Of a DNA stretch of 37,563 nucleotides, positions 17,110-25,636 are shown one piece after another. The DNA is taken from the NCBI GenBank assembly GCA_020629135.1, contig JAHDDX010000022.1:1-37563 (forward strand), read 5' to 3'. The notes beneath the pieces were generated by a model. That model was given only the letters and a program-made list of their open reading frames with translations, did no database searches and was not told the origin of the DNA. Every line of letters begins with the position of its first letter. Position 1 is the stretch's first letter. A program made the position numbers and the translations under genes. Source of the DNA: Hellea sp. GTDB taxonomy: Bacteria; Pseudomonadota; Alphaproteobacteria; Caulobacterales; Maricaulaceae.

Positions 17110-18543
17110 ATGTCGAATGTTTATGGAAGTCTGATCAATGGCGAGTGGATCAATACAGGATCTGAAAGTGCCAATGTAAATCCATCGGATTTGTCGGATC
17201 AGGTTGGAACTTTAGTCGAAACCTCTGTCCAGAATGTTGAAGACGCCGTCGCAGCGGCGCGTGCAGCCCAACCGGTCTGGGAGGCTGTAAAGCTCGAAGA
17301 GCGCAAAAATATAATGCATGCAATTGGTCAGGAACTGATTGACCGGTGCGATGAAATCGGAACCATCCTCTCTCGCGAGGAAGGCAAACCTTTTGCAGAA
17401 GGGCGAGGGGAGACCTTTCGGGCCGGCGAGTTTTATCAATATTATGCAGCCGAATGCCTTCGCCAAATTGGTGAAAGCGCAGCATCGGTTCGTCCCGGGA
17501 TTAATATCGATATTTCACGCGAACCCGTAGGTGTTTTTGGCCTGATCACGCCTTGGAATTTCCCAATCGCTATTGCGGCATGGAAAATGGGGCCGGCGCT
17601 CGCCTATGGGAATACAATTGTTTTAAAACCGTCTGAGCTGACCCCGGCTACGGCCTGGCTTTTGGCTGACGTTCTTAACCGACACCTGCCGCCAGGTGTG
17701 TTTAATATGGTGCAAGGCGGTGGTAAGATCGGAGCGGCGCTTTCGTCCTCTAAAGTGGACGGGATCTCCTTTACGGGGTCTGTGGCAACCGGTCGGAAAA
17801 TTGCTCAGGCGGCCATCCAGAATATGGCGCGTGTCCAATGCGAAATGGGCAGTAAAAATCCGATGTTAATTATGGGTGATGCCGATATGGATGTGGCCGT
17901 CGCCTCCTGTTTGCATGGTGCATTTGGCGCGACTGGACAAAAATGTACGGCAGCCTCTCGACTCATTGTGCACAAAGATATCCATGATGAGTTCGTCGAC
18001 AAGTTTTCCAAAGCCGCGGCGGAAAAACGGGTTGGGCATGCATTGGATGAGGGTACCGAACTCGGCCCGGTTGTCTCGGAAGGTCAAATGGACAAAATTA
18101 TGTCCTATATGGAATTGGCCAAGGATGAAGGCGGCGAATTATTGACGGGCGGCGAACGGCTTCAACGTAATAAAGAAGGCTATTATTTGGCGCCGACTGT
18201 TTTCGCCGGAACAACCAATGATATGCGGGTCAACCGCGAAGAAATTTTCGGCCCGATGACCTGTGTCATCAAAGTCGATAATTATGAAGAAGGCTTGGCA
18301 ACAGCTAATGATACAGAATTCGGGCTATCTGGCGCTATCATAACGTCATCCCTCAAACACGCCGAACACTTCAAACGTAAAGCACAGTTCGGCAGTGTTC
18401 TGGTCAATCTTCCAACCGCCGGTCTGGATTATCATGTTCCGTTTGGCGGTCGAAACGCGTCCAGTTATGGTCCGCGCGAGCAAGGCGAACACGCCAAGGA
18501 TTTTTATACTATTATCAAAACCGCCTATACCAATCCGGGTTAA
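17110..18543 (+). CDS. Aldehyde dehydrogenase (alpha-ketoglutarate semialdehyde DH-like)
   Basis: Start placed at the ATG at 17110, since GGGGGGAAAGG lies just upstream and MSNVYGSLINGEW matches family N-termini. The 477-residue enzyme has the full catalytic set: N150 in PWNFP, K173 in LKPSE, E245 in CEMGSKNP and C279 in GQKCTA, plus EEIFGPM. The ending VPFGGRNASSYGPREQG with KTAYT resembles alpha-ketoglutarate semialdehyde dehydrogenases used in hydroxyproline and sugar-acid breakdown. Pairing with a DpkA-like dehydrogenase recalls proline-derivative pathways, but the deaminase and epimerase of the hydroxyproline route are missing. A 77-bp gap separates it from the LDH2 gene. General function is secure, substrate is not. 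Confidence 0.85.
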   Translation: MSNVYGSLINGEWINTGSESANVNPSDLSDQVGTLVETSVQNVEDAVAAARAAQPVWEAVKLEERKNIMHAIGQELIDRCDEIGTILSREEGKPFAEGRGETFRAGEFYQYYAAECLRQIGESAASVRPGINIDISREPVGVFGLITPWNFPIAIAAWKMGPALAYGNTIVLKPSELTPATAWLLADVLNRHLPPGVFNMVQGGGKIGAALSSSKVDGISFTGSVATGRKIAQAAIQNMARVQCEMGSKNPMLIMGDADMDVAVASCLHGAFGATGQKCTAASRLIVHKDIHDEFVDKFSKAAAEKRVGHALDEGTELGPVVSEGQMDKIMSYMELAKDEGGELLTGGERLQRNKEGYYLAPTVFAGTTNDMRVNREEIFGPMTCVIKVDNYEEGLATANDTEFGLSGAIITSSLKHAEHFKRKAQFGSVLVNLPTAGLDYHVPFGGRNASSYGPREQGEHAKDFYTIIKTAYTNPG

Positions 18544-18546
18544 ATC

Positions 18547-19527
18547 ATGTTGATTATCGACGGACTGCAATATGTGAATTGGACGCGTGATCTGTTTGAA
18601 CAGGCGCGGGACGGTGGTGTTAACGCCATCCATGTCACTATTGCCTATTGGGAAAACACCAAGGATACCCTTGAAAACATCGGTGATTGGCGGAAGCGTT
18701 TTCGTGATCACTCCGACCTGATTATGCCCGTTTTACAAGCCGGTGACATCCTTGAGGCTCAAAAACAAAACAAAGTCGGAATAATTTTTGGGTTTCAAAA
18801 TTGCTCGCCAATCGAAGATGATCTTCGGCTGGTCGAAACCATGTATAATGAGGGCGCGCGTATTATGCAGTTGACCTATAACAACCAGAGCCTATTGGCG
18901 ACTGGATGTTATGAAGATGGGGATAGTGGTGTTACGCGGTTTGGGCGCGAGGTCATCAAAGAGATGAACCGCGTGGGAATGATTATTGATATGTCGCACA
19001 GCGCGGAGCATTCAACATTACAAACGATTGAGCTGTCGGAGCGTCCCATTGCCATTACCCACGCCAACCCGTCGAGCTGGCACGAAGCACTGCGGAATAA
19101 AAGCGATGACGTATTGAAGGCTTTAGGCGAGTCCGGGGGTATGTTTGGATTTTCCATGTATCCGTTTCATTTAAACAATGGGCCGGACTGCACTTTGGAT
19201 GATTTCTGCGGCATGATCATGGATACAGCTGAACTCATGGGCATTGATCATATCGGGATTGGATCAGACCTTTGTCAGAACTGGGGTTATGAAACGCTAG
19301 AATGGATGCGATCCGGGAAATGGACGTTTAAGCCGGATTACGGCGAAGGCAGTGCCGACAATGCGGATTGGCCGCGTCAACCAGACTGGTTCGGCTCTTC
19401 CAAGGACTTTGGAAATATCGCGCGGGGACTTGGTGATAAAGGCATGTCTGAAAACGACGTTGCCAAGGTCATGGGGCTGAACTGGTTTAATTTCTTTGAC
19501 ACAGGTTTCAAAGGTCGAGTGACATAA
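18547..19527 (+). CDS. Membrane (renal) dipeptidase-family protein, betaine-cluster type
   Basis: A 326-residue amidohydrolase-fold protein without signal peptide, so cytoplasmic despite the family name. It has MQLTYNNQSLLATGCYE, IDMSHSAEHST, ITHANPSSWHEALRNKSDD and IGIGSDL, i.e. two histidines and an aspartate of the dinuclear zinc site. The usual N-terminal DGHxD is replaced by DGLQYVNW, and the glutamate of the family GxEG segment by GFQN. From memory these features match the dipeptidase homologue beside the dimethylglycine genes of Pseudomonas (PA5396 type). The natural substrate of that subgroup is not established. Three bases separate it from the aldehyde dehydrogenase; its stop overlaps the next ATG. 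Confidence 0.8.
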   Translation: MLIIDGLQYVNWTRDLFEQARDGGVNAIHVTIAYWENTKDTLENIGDWRKRFRDHSDLIMPVLQAGDILEAQKQNKVGIIFGFQNCSPIEDDLRLVETMYNEGARIMQLTYNNQSLLATGCYEDGDSGVTRFGREVIKEMNRVGMIIDMSHSAEHSTLQTIELSERPIAITHANPSSWHEALRNKSDDVLKALGESGGMFGFSMYPFHLNNGPDCTLDDFCGMIMDTAELMGIDHIGIGSDLCQNWGYETLEWMRSGKWTFKPDYGEGSADNADWPRQPDWFGSSKDFGNIARGLGDKGMSENDVAKVMGLNWFNFFDTGFKGRVT

Positions 19528-21233
19528 TGCAAAGTCAGGGAGCCGTATCTTCTGTTCCCCAGGCCAGCGCTTCCATGGCGCCCCACCGATCTATTGACGA
19601 AGTGATGAAGCTCGAACGGTTGGGAACGCTTTATCCTTATCCGCTCAGTTTTATGCGGTGCCTGGTACGCAGGCTTATGACCGAGAACTGGTCTATCCAT
19701 CGCATTAAATTCGACCTGGACGAAAATGGGTTTGGCGAAGCCGTCTATGAAATTAATAGCGGTGAACGCATTTTCAATTTTGTCGTGTTTTCCCATTACT
19801 TATCGCCAGAGGAACGCAGTGACCGTGTCATTGCCGAAAAATGGGATATGACAGCGACACTCTGTGCGGGGGACCTGACGGAGGCACGATTAAACCGTCT
19901 TCGAGCAAATGTCCCGTTGCAAGAAGCCGGACGGGTTGACCCGGAATGTATTGTCCTGACACGAGCCAATAAAAGCGGGCGCAATTTCAACTATGTCGTT
20001 GATTGTCTGGCTAATGGCAATCAGCCGGATCTTTCTGTCATAGCAAAAGTGGGCTATCTGTTTAGAACCACGGCCGTTTATGGCAGTGGAAAATTTGGCA
20101 TGGCAGATTGGGAAAAAGTCTGTTTGCGATATCCGGAACTGGCCCGTCCGTTTATGGCGGAAATGCTGGCTTGCTTTTTGATCCGGGATTTCAGTGTTGA
20201 GTTAACCGATTGGGTGGCGGCACAAAAAAATCCAAAGGCTATAAGGTTATCAGACGAGATTAAACGGTATTTTGGTATCGGGAATGCGACCGGCTTAGGC
20301 ATGGCGCCTTATTTGATCAATCATCCAAAATTAATCAGTAACTGGATCCATGTGCGTGAGCTTGCGCTAGACCGTATTTGTCGTTTGCCTACAATTGAAC
20401 CTGGCGCTTTGCAGGCGTTTTATGAAATTGCCCACAAGGCAATTCAGCACCTTGATGAGATTGAAACCGATAATATTGATCAAAACGCATTGAACGAAAC
20501 CGCAAGGCGTGAAACGTCTTCGGTCCTTGAGCATCTGAAGCATAACCCACCCGGAAACTGGTCTGAAATCATTTTATACGCAGCAACGCAATGTGAGTGC
20601 GAGACCCAGGAATTGATCAATGCCATTTTGTTGGAAGTACACAAGGATTTGGTACTGGCGTTGGAAGAGGAATTTGGCTCGGACGAAACATATGTCCTGC
20701 AGCCGAATATGACGCTTCAAACACTGATCAAATTGATCGAAGAGAAATATGATTGGGCGCTGGCGGAGGACTATTCAGGCGAGCATTGCCTTGACACCTT
20801 TTGGTACAGATCCGAAGAAAAAATGGAACCCCGGCTAGGACGGCGTTCAAAAGAGCCCGGTTCTGAAAAGGAAATGTTTTTGGGGATCGGCTGGAAGGTG
20901 AAATGCCTCTATGACAAGCTGGCCGACCAAGAGGATCCGTCATTGAGCGTGGCGCGTTTCCTATTCGCTCATCCAAAATTTCGCTATATTACGCGACGGG
21001 TTCAGACCATGGCGCAATCACCCTGCGGGGAGATCAGAGCCAACCTCTTGGATGCTGATGTCCTGCCAATCCAGCTATTGCGCTGTAAGCTTTCCTTCTT
21101 CGGAGTTGGAAAGTTCGATCCCAAATCCCGTTTATGGGTTCGCAATACGATGTTCCAAGGGGCGCCGCTCATTAGCGATATAGGATCTGAATTTCGTGAT
21201 GACTGGTTTTTCCCGATCAAGCCTCAGGTGTAG
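19527..21233 (+). CDS. Conserved-looking protein of unknown function (568 aa)
   Basis: A soluble 568-residue protein with no recognised domain, signal peptide or membrane segment. Notable stretches are EVMKLERLGTLYPYPLSFMR near the start, FNFVVFSHYLSPEERSDRVI, a midpiece LFRTTAVYGSGKFGMADW and GIGNATGLGMAPYLINHPKL, and a compact CECET. The glycine-rich midpiece and many conserved-type charged/aromatic residues suggest an enzyme or ligand-binding protein rather than a scaffold. The first 16 residues are low complexity and an ATG at 19575 may be the true start. It is translationally coupled to the dipeptidase homologue (TAATG) and is followed directly by the DUF3726-like gene, a pairing I believe recurs in Proteobacteria (memory, not checked). 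No function is claimed. Confidence 0.7.
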   Translation: MQSQGAVSSVPQASASMAPHRSIDEVMKLERLGTLYPYPLSFMRCLVRRLMTENWSIHRIKFDLDENGFGEAVYEINSGERIFNFVVFSHYLSPEERSDRVIAEKWDMTATLCAGDLTEARLNRLRANVPLQEAGRVDPECIVLTRANKSGRNFNYVVDCLANGNQPDLSVIAKVGYLFRTTAVYGSGKFGMADWEKVCLRYPELARPFMAEMLACFLIRDFSVELTDWVAAQKNPKAIRLSDEIKRYFGIGNATGLGMAPYLINHPKLISNWIHVRELALDRICRLPTIEPGALQAFYEIAHKAIQHLDEIETDNIDQNALNETARRETSSVLEHLKHNPPGNWSEIILYAATQCECETQELINAILLEVHKDLVLALEEEFGSDETYVLQPNMTLQTLIKLIEEKYDWALAEDYSGEHCLDTFWYRSEEKMEPRLGRRSKEPGSEKEMFLGIGWKVKCLYDKLADQEDPSLSVARFLFAHPKFRYITRRVQTMAQSPCGEIRANLLDADVLPIQLLRCKLSFFGVGKFDPKSRLWVRNTMFQGAPLISDIGSEFRDDWFFPIKPQV

Positions 21234-21234
21234 T

Positions 21235-21975
21235 GTGAGCGATACGATCACAATTTCTCTAAACGAGTTTCGCGCTTTGATGCGAAAGGCCTTTGAAGGG
21301 ATTTATGCCCACGGTCATGATTTTAATGCCCTGTCAGATCATGTGATGTGGCTGGAATATCATGGTTTAAATGGTCTGGATTTGTTTCTAAAAAGTTGTG
21401 CCGGATTAGAGGATTGGCAAAACCCGGTGTTGTCGCAAAACGAAAGCGGTGATCTCACTATAGATGGGCAGGGACAATGCATACTCGCCCTGACAGATAT
21501 TATATGTGATGTCGCAGTGGATCAGGCGTTGAAGACGCAAATGAGCATTGTTCATATCTCAAATATTCTAAATCCCGAGGTGATTGTTTCCGGATTATCC
21601 CGATGTCGAGTTTATGGTCTTTCCGGTACAGCCTGGTGGCCGGGCGGGGAGGATTGGGGACATATTGCTGTACAGGAAAGCGACAGCCAGACACCTTATC
21701 TTTGTCGGATTTCTTTGCCGGACAGATTTGTTGGATATGATAAAACCACGCTCATTCTTGCCAAAGATCTAAGCGACATTGAAAAACGATTTCCGGAGTG
21801 GTTTGCCTTTCGCGAGGGCCACACCGTGCCAGCCAATGAGATTAATAAAACCTATCTCAACCATTTGGATAATGGATTTGTTTTGAGCCAGGCAAAGTAC
21901 AAATTATTGAATAAACTGGCGGACCGAATTTTAGTGGAAGCGACGGAAGAATCTCGTCGTGGAGCCGGGGCTTGA
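21235..21975 (+). CDS. Probable DUF3726-family protein
   Basis: Start set at the GTG at 21235, one base after the preceding stop; an upstream ATG at 21196 would only add residues read out of frame through the previous gene. The 246-residue protein starts SDTITISLNEFRALMRKAFEG followed by a WLEYHGLNG segment, a pattern I associate with DUF3726 (short charged N-terminal helix, then a helix ending in WL). The middle has SGTAWWPGGEDWGH. No catalytic motif, signal peptide or membrane helix is evident. Position directly after the 568-residue protein and before MobA (TTGA overlap) indicates co-translation. The family name is a recollection that a profile search should confirm; function is unknown. 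Confidence 0.6.
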   Translation: MSDTITISLNEFRALMRKAFEGIYAHGHDFNALSDHVMWLEYHGLNGLDLFLKSCAGLEDWQNPVLSQNESGDLTIDGQGQCILALTDIICDVAVDQALKTQMSIVHISNILNPEVIVSGLSRCRVYGLSGTAWWPGGEDWGHIAVQESDSQTPYLCRISLPDRFVGYDKTTLILAKDLSDIEKRFPEWFAFREGHTVPANEINKTYLNHLDNGFVLSQAKYKLLNKLADRILVEATEESRRGAGA

Positions 21976-22541
21976 ACACGACATCTCAACCATTGATCAT
22001 TATGGCGGGCGGGCAGTCCCGGCGTATGGGCCAAGACAAAGCTTTGATTAAATTAGGCGATCGCCGCCTGGTCGATCTCGTCTTTGATCGTGTCACGGGG
22101 CAGTCGTCAAAGATTTTCATATCGGGTTTAAATTCCTTTGGGCTCGAAATCGACAATATTCAAGATTGCGAAGAGGGCCCCAATGGGCCGGTTGCGGCAT
22201 TATACGCAGCGTATCAATATTTAAAAAGCGAGACCGGGCTAACTGGATTTTTCACTATTCCTGTTGATGCGCCGAACCTACCGCTAGATTTCACTCAGAA
22301 AATTTTTACCTCTGGACATAGTTCGATTGCAGCTGGGCCTAACCGGACCCACCCAACCTTTGCCTGGTGGCGCATCAAAGACCTCGCGGATATTTTTAGA
22401 CGGTGGGAAAAGGGCCAAAATCTATCCTTACATAAGGTGAGCCGGATAGTAGGAGCGAAAACAGTGGAGTGGAGTGACCCAAACCTGTTTTTCAACATAA
22501 ATACTCCTAATGATGCTATAGAGTATTTGACCCTTAAATAA
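21972..22541 (+). CDS. mobA: Molybdenum cofactor guanylyltransferase
   Basis: A 189-residue nucleotidyltransferase starting at a TTG that overlaps the previous stop. The N-terminal MAGGQSRRMGQDKALIKLG is the GTP-binding signature of MobA, followed by EEGPNGPVAALYAAY, IPVDAPNLP with the metal-binding aspartate, and the terminal FNINTPND. MobA links GMP to molybdopterin, making the bis-MGD cofactor of DMSO-reductase-family enzymes. The only Mo-enzyme subunits in the window are fdsG/fdsB at its right end, whose catalytic FdsA uses bis-MGD. A few relatives (MocA-type) transfer CMP, so guanylyl specificity is likely rather than proven. The gene stops 12 bp before the operator-like palindrome. Confidence 0.85.
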   Translation: MNTTSQPLIIMAGGQSRRMGQDKALIKLGDRRLVDLVFDRVTGQSSKIFISGLNSFGLEIDNIQDCEEGPNGPVAALYAAYQYLKSETGLTGFFTIPVDAPNLPLDFTQKIFTSGHSSIAAGPNRTHPTFAWWRIKDLADIFRRWEKGQNLSLHKVSRIVGAKTVEWSDPNLFFNINTPNDAIEYLTLK

Positions 22542-22553
22542 CTCAAAAATATG

Positions 22554-22571
22554 ACTGACTGACCAATCAGT
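22554..22571. promoter_or_regulatory. Operator-like palindrome upstream of the TetR gene
   Basis: ACTGACTGACCAATCAGT is an 18-bp inverted repeat with seven of nine pairs matching. It lies 11 bp upstream of the likely TetR start codon and resembles in layout the TGATTGG-type sites of BetI-like TetR repressors. It is inferred to be the autoregulatory site controlling the TetR/DMGDH/sox genes. No separate -35/-10 was assigned; the gap after mobA is only 41 bp. Confidence 0.6.
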
Positions 22572-22582
22572 AAGTGGACGTC

Positions 22583-23191
22583 ATGTCAAACTATTCAAAT
22601 CTTGCTAAACCATTGTCTGGTACGCCGTTATCGATAGTTGATGGCGCCATCTCGGTCTTGGCCGATAGTGGGCTTAGCAATCTGACGACCAAAAAAGTGA
22701 GCGAACGCGCAGCTGTTTCAACGGCTTCAATACATTATTTTTTTGAGACCAAAGACCGGCTGATCAATGAGAGCTTCGCCCATGTATTAGAGGGTATGTG
22801 GGCTCGGCTTAGCCGTGTTGTCGATGAAGACCTGCCGCCAATGGAACGCATTCGTCGAACGCTTAATGCCTTTTTTGACGAAGATAAAAACGGGGTTGAG
22901 ACCATACAAATTTGGCCTCAGCTTTGGCATCATGCAGGCAATAATCATGAAGTCGGCACGCTTTTCCGAGATTATAATTCAAGGGTCACTAATCTATTCC
23001 AATCCTTTCTCTCCGATGCGGGGATGACGGCGGAAAAGGCGCGAATTCATGCGTTTCGACTGAATGCATTGCATCGTGGTCTTTGGATCGAATTTAAAGT
23101 GGGCGGAACCATTCAGGCCCGCGAAGTAAATACCATAATTAACTCAATCATTAGTTCGCTTGAGAGTGAACTTGCAGGGGATTTATCATGA
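22583..23191 (+). CDS. TetR-family (BetI-like) transcriptional regulator
   Basis: Start placed at the ATG at 22583; a GTG at 22574 is also in frame. The 202-residue protein has an N-terminal helix-turn-helix (LSNLTTKKVSERAAVSTASIH with FFETKDRLI) and a ligand domain containing FDEDKNGVETIQIWPQLWHHA, similar to BetI-like repressors of choline/betaine genes. Its stop overlaps the ATG of the dimethylglycine dehydrogenase-like gene (ATGA), and an 18-bp palindrome sits in front of it. This makes it the likely local repressor of the 22583-31089 demethylation operon, responding to a methylated amine. Effector identity is inferred only from neighbours. Confidence 0.85.
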   Translation: MSNYSNLAKPLSGTPLSIVDGAISVLADSGLSNLTTKKVSERAAVSTASIHYFFETKDRLINESFAHVLEGMWARLSRVVDEDLPPMERIRRTLNAFFDEDKNGVETIQIWPQLWHHAGNNHEVGTLFRDYNSRVTNLFQSFLSDAGMTAEKARIHAFRLNALHRGLWIEFKVGGTIQAREVNTIINSIISSLESELAGDLS

Positions 23192-25635
23192 GCGAGATTA
23201 AATCTACGGCTAAGGTCGTTGTTATTGGCGGCGGTGTCGTTGGCGTTTCGACACTTTATCATCTGGTTAAAAAGGGATGGTCGGATGTCATGCTGATTGA
23301 GCGCAAGGAGCTGACATCTGGTTCGACCTGGCATGCGGCGGGTCTGCTGCCTTTATTCAATATGAGTTACTCTGTGGGGCAGCTACATAAATATTCGGTC
23401 GAACTTTATAATCGCCTTGAAGAGGAAACCGGGCAGGATGTCGGTATCCGTACCGTTTCCAATATTCGCCTCGCGACCAATCAAGACCGGATGGATGAAT
23501 ATCATCAATATGCCGGGGTTGCGCAAACCATTGGTGTGAAGGTGGATTTTCTGACCCCCGAAGAGGTGGTCGATATCTGGCCATTCGCCAAGAAAGACGG
23601 TTTGGTTGGGGCAATGCGCCATCCTGAAGATGGCTATGTGCAGCCCGCCGACCTTACTCAGGCGCTTGCGATTGGCGCCCGTGCGGGCGGGGCTAAAATC
23701 CACCGCTTTACAACTGTGACCGGGATTGAACAGCTTGAAGACGGGAAGTGGAAAGTCATCACCGACAAAGGCGAAGTGGTCACTGAGCACGTCGTATCCT
23801 GTACCGGGTCCTTTGCGCGCAAAACCGGCGAGATGATCGGTCTTGATATCCCCGTTGTGCCCGTCGAGCACCAATATATCGTCACAGAACCGCATCCGGA
23901 CATTCAGGCTCGTCGCAAGAACGGGGAGCCGGAACTCGGTGTTTTGCGCGAGTCTGATGGTTCATGGTATATGCGCGAAGAAGCTGGCGGACTGATCCTC
24001 GGGCCATATGAGCACGGCGCGCCGGCCTGTTATGTGGATGGTCCGGACCCGAATTCCGAATATGAATTGTTCCAGGAAGATGTTGATCGTCTGATGCCGC
24101 ATATCGAAAGCGCGTTTAACCGCGTGCCGATTTTCGCCGAGCTTGGCATCAAAAAAGTGTACAATGGCGCGATCGCCTATACGCCGGACGGGAACCCGAT
24201 TGTAGGTCCGGCCTGGGATAAAAAGAACTTCTGGCTCAATGAAGGCCACAGCTTTGGCATTACGGCGGCCGGTGGTGCCGGATGGCAGCTCGCGGAATGG
24301 ATCGTCGAAGGCGAACCGACCGTGGATATGCTCGGCGTCGATCCGCGTCGCTTCGGACCTTATGCGACCAAGTCTTATCTGATTGAGAAGAACGAAGAGG
24401 CCTATGCGGATGTCTTTACGATCCACTATCCGGATGAAGAACGTCCCGCAGCCCGTCCGCTCCGCACGGCACCATGTTATGATCGGATGAAAGCCAAGGG
24501 CGCGGTCTTTGGGCAACTTTTCGGCTGGGAACGACCCAACTGGTTTGCGCCGGAAGGGGTCGCGCAGGAAGATGATTGGTCTTTCCGCCGGTCATCTTAT
24601 TTCGAACATGTAGGCAATGAATGTAAAAACGTTGCCGAGAATGTCGGCCTTTTGGATATGACCGCCTTTGCCAAGTGCCGGGTTGAAGGTCCGGGCGCGG
24701 CGAAGTTCCTCAACTGGGTGCTGGCGCAGCGCATGCCGGTCAAGCCGGGCAAGCTGGCATTGGCCCATGGTCTGACCTCCAAAGGCGGCGTCCATTCGGA
24801 ATTCACGGTTCTGCGCGAAAGCAAGCAGAGTTTTTATCTGGTGTCAGCAGGGGCGCTGCATCGCCTTGATCATGACTGGCTGAAAAAGCATATGCCGACT
24901 GATGGGTCTGTTCAGTTCACGGACCTGACCAATTCAATGGGCGTACTGGTTCTGGCCGGACCAAAGGCCCGCGACCTGTTACAGCCGATTTGCGGGTCTG
25001 ACCTCTCGAATGAGGCCTTCCCCTGGTTGACGGCGCAAGACAGCTATGTCGGTCATGCACCTTGTAAGCTCGCACGTGTGAACTTTGTCGGGGAACTGGG
25101 TTGGGAAATTCACCATCCGATCGAATATCAAAACCATATCTTTGACGCGCTGTTCAAAAACGGTGAGAAATATGGTCTCAAACCTTTCGGTATACGGGCG
25201 ATGAACTCATTGCGTCTGGAAAAATCCTACCGTCTGGTCGGCACGGAAATGTCCATCGAATATGCGGCCTATGAAAGTGGCCTGCATCGTTTCGTGAACC
25301 TGAAAAAGAAAGAGGGTTTCCTGGGCAAAGAGGCGTTGCTGGACTGGGAGAAACGCGGCTTTGATAATGCGTTTGTAACCCTGGAAGTCATGGATGTGGA
25401 TGACGCCGATGTGATTGGAAATAACCCGATCTATTCCGGCGGCGAGGTGGTTGGCCGGGCAACCGGCGGCGGCTTTGGCTGGCGGTTGAACAAGTCCATG
25501 GCCCTGGCCATGGTGCACCCATCAAAATCTGCAGAAGGCACTGATCTCGAGATCGAAATTCTGGGCAAGCGCTATAAATGCCGTGTGCTCGAAGACAGTC
25601 CATATGATCCAACCAATGAGAAGCTAAGAGCGTAA
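23188..25635 (+). CDS. Dimethylglycine dehydrogenase-type FAD/GcvT protein
   Basis: An 815-residue complete protein. FAD loop [16 protein letters not shown] near residue 11; GSTWHAAGL with H49 at the covalent-FAD position; FAO_M linker around residues 370-430; GcvT folate domain from about residue 470 ([49 protein letters not shown]). It is expected to oxidise dimethylglycine, or possibly sarcosine, giving methylene-THF in the cytoplasm. It precedes soxBDAG by 1 bp, so dimethylglycine-to-sarcosine-to-glycine conversion is encoded consecutively. Compared with the homologue at 1-1954 it keeps the common AGL after the FAD histidine. Specificity between N-methyl donors cannot be settled by eye. 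Confidence 0.88.
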   Translation: MSEIKSTAKVVVIGGGVVGVSTLYHLVKKGWSDVMLIERKELTSGSTWHAAGLLPLFNMSYSVGQLHKYSVELYNRLEEETGQDVGIRTVSNIRLATNQDRMDEYHQYAGVAQTIGVKVDFLTPEEVVDIWPFAKKDGLVGAMRHPEDGYVQPADLTQALAIGARAGGAKIHRFTTVTGIEQLEDGKWKVITDKGEVVTEHVVSCTGSFARKTGEMIGLDIPVVPVEHQYIVTEPHPDIQARRKNGEPELGVLRESDGSWYMREEAGGLILGPYEHGAPACYVDGPDPNSEYELFQEDVDRLMPHIESAFNRVPIFAELGIKKVYNGAIAYTPDGNPIVGPAWDKKNFWLNEGHSFGITAAGGAGWQLAEWIVEGEPTVDMLGVDPRRFGPYATKSYLIEKNEEAYADVFTIHYPDEERPAARPLRTAPCYDRMKAKGAVFGQLFGWERPNWFAPEGVAQEDDWSFRRSSYFEHVGNECKNVAENVGLLDMTAFAKCRVEGPGAAKFLNWVLAQRMPVKPGKLALAHGLTSKGGVHSEFTVLRESKQSFYLVSAGALHRLDHDWLKKHMPTDGSVQFTDLTNSMGVLVLAGPKARDLLQPICGSDLSNEAFPWLTAQDSYVGHAPCKLARVNFVGELGWEIHHPIEYQNHIFDALFKNGEKYGLKPFGIRAMNSLRLEKSYRLVGTEMSIEYAAYESGLHRFVNLKKKEGFLGKEALLDWEKRGFDNAFVTLEVMDVDDADVIGNNPIYSGGEVVGRATGGGFGWRLNKSMALAMVHPSKSAEGTDLEIEILGKRYKCRVLEDSPYDPTNEKLRA

Positions 25636-25636
25636 G

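Noticed and set aside
16031-18543. trans-4-hydroxyproline degradation operon
   Set aside because: A DpkA-like dehydrogenase and a semialdehyde dehydrogenase-like enzyme occur, but the epimerase, D-hydroxyproline oxidase and HypD deaminase are missing.
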